Source: Methanobacteriota archaeon
GTDB taxonomy: Archaea > Thermoplasmatota > Poseidoniia > Poseidoniales > Thalassarchaeaceae
Direction of reading: 5' to 3'
DNA length: 9,316 nt
Assembly: GCA_002685315.1 (NCBI GenBank)
Contig: NYXJ01000086.1
Span: 1 to 9,316, forward strand
Position 1 is the stretch's first letter. Every line of letters starts with the position of its first letter. Of this stretch, positions 1-4,892 are shown one piece after another. The notes below the pieces were generated by a model. The model did not search any database. It worked only from the letters and a program-made list of their open reading frames with translations, and was not told where the DNA came from. Position numbers and translations under genes: made by a program.

Positions 1-56
1 GCCAGTAAGCCAGCCAGGACAGCCCTGCCTCCCTCATGCGAAGAGCACACAACACC

Positions 57-100
57 CAGAGGCTCCGCCATTAGTAATACGCACGGACTTTGAACACTAT
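57..100. repeat. Direct repeat copy A at the rep 3' end (candidate origin element)
   Basis: This 44-bp segment matches 9194-9236 at 41 positions: one substitution near the left end, one extra G, and one substitution near the right end. It covers the rep stop codon (97-99). Its shared core is CGCCATTAGTAATACGCAC. On the circle the two copies start 131 bp apart in the same orientation, immediately downstream of rep. In ColE2-type plasmids the origin lies just downstream of rep, which makes this pair a candidate Rep-binding or origin element. The repeat is seen; its role is inferred. Confidence 0.6.
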
Positions 101-1443
101 GAGTCAGAATTCAAATAGCCCGATACTGACCCAATAGATACCTTCATCTGTTCTGCAATGGTCCGCACACTCAATCCTTGTTCTCGTAGGGCTTGAGCCT
201 GCATCTGCTTGGCATTAGCGGAGGATAGATAAATTTCTCGATCAACTGCTCCAGCGGCCCGCCTCCGTGCTTTCTCACGCTCCTTGTGACGTTCTGCAGC
301 CATACCTTTTGAAATCACGGTACGCAGTTCACGCTGCTCTTCATCAGTGATCTGAAAAAGATCAATTAATGTTCCGTTGCGCGGAGTGTATAACGGCGGA
401 TATTTCTTCCCGCCAAACTCAACCCTCTCGCCTGCCTCATACTGCCGGGCTTTAGCGTAGAGCGTCATTAGCTCCTTGCTGCGGTAATTCCAGGATGAAT
501 CCAGCTCCCGGGCTAGAGCCGCCGCTTCATGGTACATTTGCGCGCTATTTGTGGCTCCCGACAGCAGCAGAAAATTGAGGCGCCAGAAAAGATGCATCAT
601 CCGCTCACCCTCGCTCACACCTCCACGCAGGGAGGCCAGCAAGCGCAGATCCTCTAGACGATGCCAGGCTAACTGCCGTCCGCTGAAACCACGCAGATTG
701 CCGCTCTTTGTGCCGGTCAGTATCTTAATCTGCCGCCGCTCAGGGCGGGCTTGGCGTTGCTGCTCAATATCCCAACGGGCCACCGGCAGGAGCATTTCTG
801 CCAGATATTCGAACGCATAGCGCACAGGCTGGCCATCAGTTCCGTTTTCGACATGAACAACCCGGCAAACCTCACCGCTTCTCGAGTTGACGGTTTCGAC
901 TAGGCGCAGCACCCGGCTTGCATCCTTTGCCGCCACGTCAGCTCCAGCACACTTCAGTAGATCCACCAGGTATTTCTGACACGCATTCCAGCGCGGTAAG
1001 GCTTGCCGGGGAACTGGCCGATCAAGCAACCATTTCGCCTGGATCCCTCGACCGCTGAAGATCAGAAGGGAGGGCACCGGAATACCGAGATCACCGCAGT
1101 GGTACAGCACCGACGCCGCCAGCTCGTCCGGCGTTCTGCCGGCTAGCTCAGGTACGCGGTAGGTATCCAGATCGGCAAAAAGCAAGCCGATCCGTGACAA
1201 ATTCACAACTCGGCGGTTTGGGCGTACAAATTCCGCTTGGGACAGCCAGGTATCACGGGTCGGATCGATCAAACCCAGGGTGACCGGCATATCCGTAAGG
1301 CGGTATGAGGACTGTTGCCGCCCCTTTGCGGTATCAGCCAGAATCGAAAAAAAGCCGACCCTACCAGGATCATGATAGGTGCGCGCCTCAATCTCTCGGT
1401 CGAAAAGCACGAGCTGTGAAGCCATAAATAAGTTATCCGCCAT
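97..1443 (-). CDS. Plasmid replication initiation protein, primase-like with C-terminal HTH
   Basis: Likely initiates plasmid replication. The protein is 448 aa from the ATG at 1443, or 442 aa from a second ATG at 1425. It resembles archaeo-eukaryotic-primase-type plasmid replicases (the ColE2 Rep type). An acidic DLD motif lies at about residues 91-93 (LLFADLDTY), a glycine-rich SGRG at 130-133 and a KDASRVLRL segment at 173-181 followed by N186. The usual His after the glycine motif appears to be Gln135. A helical middle (about 258-345) fits a PriCT-like domain, and residues about 418-446 form a helix-turn-helix (LREQGLSVRTIAEQMKVS) that could bind the origin. The start is uncertain: AGAGG directly abuts the first ATG with no spacer, and a TAG lies in frame two codons upstream. 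The gene reads away from the partition genes and toward the candidate origin. The family call is by motif only; role confidence is good, exact family moderate. Confidence 0.8.
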   Translation of the reverse strand: MADNLFMASQLVLFDREIEARTYHDPGRVGFFSILADTAKGRQQSSYRLTDMPVTLGLIDPTRDTWLSQAEFVRPNRRVVNLSRIGLLFADLDTYRVPELAGRTPDELAASVLYHCGDLGIPVPSLLIFSGRGIQAKWLLDRPVPRQALPRWNACQKYLVDLLKCAGADVAAKDASRVLRLVETVNSRSGEVCRVVHVENGTDGQPVRYAFEYLAEMLLPVARWDIEQQRQARPERRQIKILTGTKSGNLRGFSGRQLAWHRLEDLRLLASLRGGVSEGERMMHLFWRLNFLLLSGATNSAQMYHEAAALARELDSSWNYRSKELMTLYAKARQYEAGERVEFGGKKYPPLYTPRNGTLIDLFQITDEEQRELRTVISKGMAAERHKEREKARRRAAGAVDREIYLSSANAKQMQAQALREQGLSVRTIAEQMKVSIGSVSGYLNSDS

Positions 1444-1488
1444 CCTCTATGACCACCAACGTGGCCAATATTTTCACCGGGGGCGAGA

Positions 1489-1517
1489 TAGACGCACAGC
1501 CTTTAAAGGGCTAGAAT
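1489..1517 (+). promoter_or_regulatory. Sigma-70-type promoter for candidate antisense RNA
   Basis: The -35 candidate TAGACG (1489-1494, 4 of 6 consensus) is followed by a 17-bp spacer and the -10 TAGAAT (1512-1517, 5 of 6). It points right, away from rep, into a structured segment that ends in a strong terminator. No rightward protein gene of credible length follows it. Confidence 0.5.
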
Positions 1518-1523
1518 ATGAGG

Positions 1524-1637
1524 CATCTGGTCTCGAATTCCGCCGCTCTCAAACGACGATCCCCCCGAGACCTGGCCTCACTCCGCTGCAACGGGGTAAG
1601 GCACGAAAGCCCCCGCATCGCGGGGGCTTTTTGTTTC
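1524..1637 (+). ncRNA. Candidate antisense (counter-transcribed) RNA to the rep leader
   Basis: The unit runs from the predicted start near 1524 to the T-tract near 1637, about 110 nt. It contains a stem-loop with GGTCTCG (1529-1535) pairing perfectly with CGAGACC (1566-1572). An outer pairing of TGAGGC (1519-1524) with GCCTCA (1575-1580) would extend the stem if transcription starts slightly earlier. It ends in an intrinsic terminator. It lies opposite the likely 5' leader of rep, which is transcribed leftward. ColE2-type rep genes are known to be controlled by an antisense RNA of similar size, so copy-number control is the natural inference. No RNA family is recognised from sequence. Confidence 0.5.
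1606..1637 (+). terminator. Rho-independent terminator, rightward
   Basis: A perfect 11-bp stem (AAAGCCCCCGC at 1606-1616, GCGGGGGCTTT at 1620-1630) with loop ATC is followed by a T-rich tail (TTGTTTC). The T-tract is on the plus strand, so it serves a rightward transcript, although every nearby protein gene reads left. This is the main support for a rightward small RNA here. Confidence 0.85.
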
Positions 1638-1658
1638 TTAAAGACTCGAACTTACACC

Positions 1659-1664
1659 ACTATA
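1659..1664 (-). promoter_or_regulatory. Possible -10 element for rep
   Basis: On the minus strand this reads TATAGT (5 of 6). The matching -35 position reads TTACAG, a poor match. If used, the rep mRNA would have a leader of about 200 nt overlapping the rightward RNA. The evidence is weak. Confidence 0.25.
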
Positions 1665-1730
1665 GAACATCCTGCAACACTCTGTAATGCCCGTATTTTA
1701 TGGCTTACAGGTAGTAATCGGAGTATAAAA

Positions 1731-1776
1731 AGCACAAAAGCACGACAGTGCTAACGTGCCTATGTGCTTTCGTGCT
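1731..1776. repeat. Octad repeat cluster downstream of parAB (candidate centromere half)
   Basis: AGCAC occurs at 1731 and 1739. GTGCT/GTGCC occurs in the opposite orientation at 1748, 1756, 1764 and 1772. Every step within a group is exactly 8 bp. The cluster overlaps the last codons and stop of the ribbon-helix-helix gene. The same octads occur upstream of parA, so the partition operon is bracketed by them. This is the expected pattern for a centromere bound by a small ribbon-helix-helix protein. Confidence 0.65.
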
Positions 1777-1984
1777 TAACATCTAAGCCTTGTTCCAGCT
1801 GATCCAAATAGAATGTGATCGCCTCCGCGACAAAAGCTTTCATTGTCACGTCGTGCTTAAATGCAGCTTTTCTCATTCTTTTGTAGTCCGCTGCCGTCAG
1901 AGTGACGTTAACTCTCTTATCGCTGCTGCCTACAGCGGCACGGCTCTGTCTGCTTGTCCTGGGTGCCCGCGCTTTCAAAGCCAT
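1760..1984 (-). CDS. Ribbon-helix-helix centromere-binding partition protein (ParG-like)
   Basis: Second gene of the partition operon, 74 aa. The first 22 or so residues are basic and probably disordered ([19 protein letters not shown]). Then come a short strand (KRVNVTLT, about 23-30) and two helices (AADYKRMRKAAFKHD and MKAFVAEAITFYLDQLEQ). This flexible-tail plus ribbon-helix-helix layout is that of ParG-type partners of short ParA proteins, which bind the centromere, repress their own operon and stimulate the ATPase through the tail. The start codon overlaps the parA stop by one base (TAATG), and GGAG lies 8 nt upstream, so translation is probably coupled. The last codons lie inside the octad repeats, giving a C-terminus of EST. 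Its likely DNA targets are the flanking 8-bp repeats. It is too short and divergent to name more precisely. Confidence 0.8.
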   Translation of the reverse strand: MALKARAPRTSRQSRAAVGSSDKRVNVTLTAADYKRMRKAAFKHDVTMKAFVAEAITFYLDQLEQGLDVKHEST

Positions 1985-2622
1985 TATTTTATCTCCAACA
2001 TTTTCAGAATCTCACTGGCAATAGCCTGGACTTCCAGCTGCGCCGCTTTTGATTGCGGCTCCTCGAACACCGTCTTGCCTTCCCCTGCAGTCGAGGCATA
2101 AACCACTCGCTGCGTCGTCCCAGCCTCCAGTACAGGGATGCCGTACTCCTCCAGCGCCTCCGCCACCTCACCCGCCAGCCTGGTTGACCGGATCGCCCTG
2201 CTCACGACAAATGCAGCAACGGGCCGACCGTCCGTAACCTCCTGCCGAGTTTTAACCAGATCAACCAGCTCCGCAGCTGCCCAAATGTCGTAGGGCGACG
2301 GCTGAACAGGAATCAGCACAAGGTCAGCAGCCCGAATCGCCGCCACCGCCATTTCTGCGGCTTGGGGGCATCCATCAATGACAATGAACCCCTCTCCATC
2401 TTTTTTCCCCTCCAGCGAAGCAAGCAGGTTTTTCCGGTCAAGGCCCACCACCTCAATAAGCTCAATTCCACCCGCTTCCGCCCAATCTCTAGCGCTGCCC
2501 TGGGGATCACTGTCCACAAGCTGAACTGTATGGCCATTGAGTTGGAGCGCCCTTGCCAGATTCACACTCAGGGTCGTTTTTCCACTCCCGCCTTTCTGGT
2601 TAAGAATCGCTATTTTTTTCAT
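1984..2622 (-). CDS. parA: ParA-family plasmid partition ATPase (type Ib)
   Basis: Deviant Walker ATPase of 212 aa that separates plasmid copies by moving along the nucleoid. The Walker A loop is [10 protein letters not shown] (residues 8-17) with the signature Lys at 10. [11 protein letters not shown] (37-47) is the switch motif, FIVIDGCPQ is the Walker B region, and [13 protein letters not shown] is a ParA hallmark. There is no N-terminal DNA-binding domain, which places it in the short type Ib group. The ATG at 2622 is chosen because AAGGCGAG lies 8-14 nt upstream and the protein then starts MKKIAILNQ, normal for the family; an in-frame ATG at 2652 has no such support. It is the first gene of the operon with the ribbon-helix-helix gene. 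Octad repeats lie immediately upstream and probably autoregulate it. Confidence 0.93.
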   Translation of the reverse strand: MKKIAILNQKGGSGKTTLSVNLARALQLNGHTVQLVDSDPQGSARDWAEAGGIELIEVVGLDRKNLLASLEGKKDGEGFIVIDGCPQAAEMAVAAIRAADLVLIPVQPSPYDIWAAAELVDLVKTRQEVTDGRPVAAFVVSRAIRSTRLAGEVAEALEEYGIPVLEAGTTQRVVYASTAGEGKTVFEEPQSKAAQLEVQAIASEILKMLEIK

Positions 2623-2647
2623 GGTAGCTCGCCTTAAAATGAGATTA

Positions 2648-2668
2648 CGCACAAAAGCACAAAAGCAC
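2648..2668. promoter_or_regulatory. Octad operator next to the parA start
   Basis: CGCAC, AGCAC and AGCAC start at 2648, 2656 and 2664, exactly 8 bp apart, 26-46 bp upstream of the parA start codon. A -10-like TATAGA lies just upstream on the minus strand (about 2676-2681). Binding here by the ribbon-helix-helix protein would block or modulate parA transcription. The repeats are seen; the repressor role is inferred. Confidence 0.5.
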
Positions 2669-2723
2669 TGGTGTGTCTATAAAGCAGATGATGGCTGTCT
2701 TTGAGCGTCCGCATCAAACATTA

Positions 2724-2801
2724 AACACATAAGCACCGAAACACAGACGCACTCTTGTGCTTATGTGCTTATGTGCTTATGTGCTTATGTGCTTATGTGC
2801 T
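2724..2801. repeat. Octad tandem array, candidate parS centromere
   Basis: Four imperfect units (AACAC, AGCAC, AACAC, CGCAC) start at 2724, 2732, 2740 and 2748. Six opposite-strand GTGCT units follow at 2757, 2765, 2773, 2781, 2789 and 2797. The second block is an almost perfect tandem of TGTGCTTA. The two blocks face each other around about 2754. The right end overlaps the last codons and stop of the resolvase gene. The array size, 8-bp register and position upstream of parA fit a type Ib centromere, comparable in design to the 7-bp heptad arrays bound by the omega protein of pSM19035. Confidence 0.65.
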
Positions 2802-3398
2802 CCTACTGCAGAGTCGATACAGCGTACTGCGATGGACACCCAGCAGCTCAGCCACAGCTTTCACTGTGTGTCCCTCTTTTTCGATGAGATCTCGTGCATG
2901 CTGAATTTGCGCCTCGCTCAACGAAGGCTTAGGCCCAAATTTCACACCTCGAGCCTTGGCTGCTACGCGGCCTGCGGCGGTGCGGTCGATGATCAGGCAT
3001 CGCTCAAATTCAGCAATGCCTGCAAACACGGTCAGCACCATGCGACCTGCAGGTGTCGTGGTGTCTGCCCACGGCTCGGCTAGGCTGCGCAAGCCCGCGC
3101 CGGCCTCTTGAATACGTTCAGCTATATCCAGCAGATCACGGGTGCTACGAGCCAGCCGGTCTAACCGTGTGACGGTCACTACATCTCCTGGTCGCAGATG
3201 ATCGAGCAGCCTATCCAGTTCAGAACGTTTGCGCTGTGCGCCGGTGATTTTTTCTGCGTAAACCCGCGAGCAGCCAGCCGCCTGCAGCTCATTTCGCTGA
3301 TTAATCAGCTCTTGGTCGTCGGTACTGACGCGGGCATAGCCCAGAAGCAGGCAACCCGTCATGAGATCGAGGGTACCGGGATCATTTGGGTGTCGCAT
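2793..3398 (-). CDS. Serine recombinase (resolvase), multimer resolution
   Basis: 201-aa small serine recombinase. Residues LGYARVSTDD carry the catalytic Ser25; RLDRLARST (78-86) carries the catalytic arginines; AEFERCLIIDRTAAGR is the start of the long dimerisation helix; and the C-terminal helix-turn-helix is HTVKAVAELLGVHRSTLYRL. The family normally resolves plasmid dimers or transposon cointegrates at a nearby res site. The ATG at 3398 is chosen because GGAG lies 7 nt upstream. The ATG at 3362 would give a more typical N-terminus (MTGCLLLGYARVS) but has no ribosome binding site. No transposase or inverted-repeat termini are seen here, so plasmid multimer resolution is the more likely job. 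The gene ends inside the octad array, which supplies its last residues and stop. Confidence 0.9.
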   Translation of the reverse strand: MRHPNDPGTLDLMTGCLLLGYARVSTDDQELINQRNELQAAGCSRVYAEKITGAQRKRSELDRLLDHLRPGDVVTVTRLDRLARSTRDLLDIAERIQEAGAGLRSLAEPWADTTTPAGRMVLTVFAGIAEFERCLIIDRTAAGRVAAKARGVKFGPKPSLSEAQIQHARDLIEKEGHTVKAVAELLGVHRSTLYRLCSRST

Positions 3399-3414
3399 TG
3401 AGTGGCTCCAGTTT

Positions 3415-3516
3415 TGTCGCAGGCAGTTGATTACTTGCGACTATAACGCGGAACACGTCGGGGCCAAGGAAAGCGGGAGGAAAGAAGGTGTCGCAGGACT
3501 TAGGAGTTGTGCTACA
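3415..3516. promoter_or_regulatory. Candidate res site for the resolvase
   Basis: Two 28-bp imperfect dyads share the same arm. At 3415-3442 the arms are TGTCGCAGG and, inverted, AGTCGCAAG. At 3489-3516 they are TGTCGCAGG and, inverted, TGTAGCACA. A further TGTCGCA arm lies at 3391-3397. Length 28 bp with TGTC-type outer ends is typical of resolvase sub-sites, and the position directly upstream of the resolvase gene is the usual one. The rest of 3399-3566 shows no gene. Confidence 0.45.
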
Positions 3517-3566
3517 GCTATTGCCTGGGCTGGCCCGTTGGCCTTGTGCATTTCCTGACAGGAAGA

Positions 3567-3600
3567 AACAACAATCCCCGGCGAGCCGGGGATTGTTGTT
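3567..3600 (-). terminator. Strong terminator after the pilin gene
   Basis: A perfect 16-bp stem (AACAACAATCCCCGGC at 3567-3582 with its complement at 3585-3600) closes on a two-base gap. Read leftward, the stem ends in TTGTTGTTTCTTCC, a T-rich tail, so it terminates the pilin transcript 49 bp after the stop codon. It also insulates the pilin unit from the resolvase region. Confidence 0.85.
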
Positions 3601-3648
3601 GGGGATTGGAGGTAAACAGATCAGATAATACTCACCTGACCTTATTCC

Positions 3649-4074
3649 TTAGTTTTTAACATAACCATTGGTCAGGCAGCCACCACTGTATTGCCAAGTA
3701 AGACGGCCATTTAAGGCTGTAGGCGTCAAGGTGCAAGTTTCGGTAGCAAGAATTCCTTTAAAGGCGTTAGGAGTAGCTTCGAATGCACCACCAGTGGTCA
3801 TTGCAATAGCTTTTAATGCGCCTGTGGCTAGTCCGGAAGGCAGTGTTTCACCAATCTGAGCAGCCGTAGCGCATTTGGTTAAATCCCCTTCTGCTGCATA
3901 ACATACAGAAACAGCTGTTTTAATCGAACCCATTGCAGAGATAACCTCAGAATAGGCTGCTTTCTTCATGTAGTTCTGATAAGCAGGCAACGCAATCGCC
4001 GCCAGAATACCGATGATCGCAACCACGATCATCAGTTCAATAAGGGTAAAACCTTTTTGCATTTGAGATTTCAT
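3649..4074 (-). CDS. pilA: Type IVa major-type pilin (PilA-like), plasmid-borne
   Basis: Prepilin of 141 aa. The leader MKSQMQKG (8 residues) is followed by [20 protein letters not shown], the class IVa signature with Phe+1 and Glu+5. Prepilin peptidase should cut after Gly8, leaving a 133-aa pilin with the long hydrophobic assembly helix. Cysteines at 58 and 68 and at 114 and 133 could form two disulfides; the last pair would close a C-terminal D-loop as in Pseudomonas-type pilins. GGAG 8 nt before the ATG at 4074 supports the start. A sigma-54 promoter lies upstream and a strong terminator downstream, so it is a single-gene unit. No other pilus assembly gene is present, so it must depend on the host's inner-membrane platform, ATPases and peptidase. 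Base composition looks less GC-rich than the mob/kfrA half, which suggests a separate origin. Major pilin is more likely than minor because of its length and architecture. Confidence 0.93.
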   Translation of the reverse strand: MKSQMQKGFTLIELMIVVAIIGILAAIALPAYQNYMKKAAYSEVISAMGSIKTAVSVCYAAEGDLTKCATAAQIGETLPSGLATGALKAIAMTTGGAFEATPNAFKGILATETCTLTPTALNGRLTWQYSGGCLTNGYVKN

Positions 4075-4120
4075 TTCTCAACTCCATTTGTTGTGGGTAG
4101 CCGTTAGGCTACTAATCACA

Positions 4121-4137
4121 AAGCAGGATCTGTGCCA
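4121..4137 (-). promoter_or_regulatory. Sigma-54 (RpoN) promoter of pilA
   Basis: Minus strand TGGCACAGATCCTGCTT has the obligatory GG-N10-GC spacing of -24/-12 elements and closely matches the TGGCAC-N5-TTGCW consensus (CTGCT instead of TTGCT). It predicts a start near 4111 and a leader of about 37 nt before the pilA ATG. Chromosomal pilA genes in Pseudomonas are driven by RpoN with PilR, so the plasmid gene probably plugs into that host circuit. Confidence 0.75.
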
Positions 4138-4182
4138 GCTTTATACGCATGAGATCGGTACAAAGCCCATATATCTTGGATC

Positions 4183-4216
4183 ATTTCAGTCTCTTTCTAT
4201 AGATTTCAGCTGAAAT
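4183..4216. promoter_or_regulatory. Candidate enhancer (activator site) for pilA
   Basis: ATTTCAGCTGAAAT (4203-4216) is a perfect 14-bp palindrome centred about 98 bp upstream of the predicted pilA start, the usual distance for sigma-54 activators. An extra half-site ATTTCAG lies at 4183-4189, exactly 20 bp from the first arm of the palindrome. The activator is not identified; PilR of the host is the obvious candidate. Confidence 0.4.
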
Positions 4217-4230
4217 AGCACCGCTTAGCT

Positions 4231-4381
4231 GTGCCAAAAAAACAGGTGGCACAGTGGGTTGAATGCCAAAAAACGGTTTGGCACAGCAAGTGAAGTGCCA
4301 AAAAACGGTTTGGCACAGCAAGTGAAGTGCCAAAAAACGGTTTGGCACAGCAAGTGAAGTGCCAAAAAAACGGTTTGGCAC
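4231..4381. repeat. Five tandem palindromes at an exact 32-bp pitch
   Basis: Units start at 4231, 4263, 4295, 4327 and 4359. Each is a 22-23 bp dyad with arms GTGCCAAA and TTTGGCAC around an A/CGG-containing centre. Units 3 and 4 are identical; unit 1 is the most diverged (its right arm reads GGTGGCAC); unit 2 begins ATGCC; unit 5 has one extra A. The linker CAGCAAGTGAA is conserved between units 2 and 5. A 32-bp pitch is close to three helical turns, so bound proteins would line up on one face. The array sits between two divergent genes and is a likely operator or nucleoprotein assembly site. Confidence 0.9.
4285..4364 (-). promoter_or_regulatory. Three sigma-54-like -24/-12 elements within the array
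   Basis: Read leftward, each linker plus the adjacent palindrome arm spells TGGCACTTCACTTGCT, with perfect TGGCAC, N5 and TTGCT. Copies lie at 4285-4300, 4317-4332 and 4349-4364. All three point toward pilA. The match to the sigma-54 consensus is better than that of the proximal pilA promoter. Because the copies belong to one repeat, they count as a single coincidence if the match is fortuitous. Confidence 0.45.
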
Positions 4382-4421
4382 AGTAGTATGTGCGTCACAT
4401 TCTACTTTGAAGGGAGAAACA

Positions 4422-4892
4422 GTGAACCACGCGATTAGCCTGAATACAGCCATCATTGTCACTGGTGTGAGCAAAAGGACGCTTTGGCGCAGGGTGAGTG
4501 ATGGGCAGATTGCCCGTCAGGACAACGATGCACGGGGCAGAGCCATGCTTACTTTAGCTAACCTCGTCCCCATGCTTTGCGTTCCAGTAGCGCCGGAGGA
4601 CTTTGAGCTTTTATGCGAGGCCGACGCCGGTGATGCTGACGCTCAGAACGATCTGGCCCAGCTGTTTCTTGATGCTGACAGACCTGATATAGCGTTGCAC
4701 TGGCTACAACTGGCGGTAGACCAGGAGCACCCCGATGCGATGCATAACCTGGCCAAGCTACATATAAAAGGCATCGGCGTACCCAAAGACGAAACGAAGG
4801 GCTTGATGTGGCTGGCTAAAGCAGCCTCCTGCGGCCACCCCATCGCCAGCCAACAGGTAGCAGCCTTGCAGTCGCTACAAAAACCTCAGTGA
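4422..4892 (+). CDS. HTH and Sel1-repeat protein, putative regulator of the pilin unit
   Basis: 156 aa from a GTG at 4422, chosen because AGGGAG lies 5 nt upstream; the longer frame from 4359 would begin inside the repeat array. Residues 5-32 (ISLNTAIIVTGVSKRTLWRRVSDGQI) look like a MerR- or excisionase-type winged helix-turn-helix. Residues about 69-103 and 104-139 are two Sel1-like helical repeats (DAQNDLAQLFLDA...ALHWLQLAV and DAMHNLAKLHIKGIG...GLMWLAKAA), a fold for protein contacts. There is no signal peptide, so it is probably cytoplasmic. A DNA-binding head on a protein-binding body, encoded next to an array of palindromes and divergent from pilA, suggests a regulator of pilA and of itself. 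TTGGCA in the right arm of the last palindrome (from 4376) could be its own -35. Function is inferred from domains and context only. Confidence 0.75.
   Translation: MNHAISLNTAIIVTGVSKRTLWRRVSDGQIARQDNDARGRAMLTLANLVPMLCVPVAPEDFELLCEADAGDADAQNDLAQLFLDADRPDIALHWLQLAVDQEHPDAMHNLAKLHIKGIGVPKDETKGLMWLAKAASCGHPIASQQVAALQSLQKPQ

Noticed and set aside
1512..1618. Arg-rich leader peptide of about 35 codons upstream of rep on the minus strand
   Set aside because: The ATG lies in the terminator hairpin loop without a ribosome binding site; codon content looks random.
2757..3083. Rightward frame starting with a Cys-Leu-Cys-Ala type repeat
   Set aside because: This is the octad array read as protein and then the antisense of the resolvase gene.
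2793..3398. Resolvase as part of a transposon
   Set aside because: No transposase, no terminal inverted repeats and no target duplication are seen around it.
4231..4381. The 32-bp repeats as a CRISPR array
   Set aside because: Pitch is 32 bp in total with 22 bp being palindrome; the remaining linkers are only about 10 bp and conserved, so there are no spacers, and no cas genes are present.
4231..4381. The 32-bp repeats as replication iterons
   Set aside because: They are far from rep, are palindromic rather than simple direct repeats, and sit between two divergent genes. Not excluded, but operator use fits better.
4181..4474. Leftward 97-aa reading frame through the palindrome array
   Set aside because: Its sequence is a translation of the 32-bp repeats and shifts frame between units; no ribosome binding site and no family resemblance.
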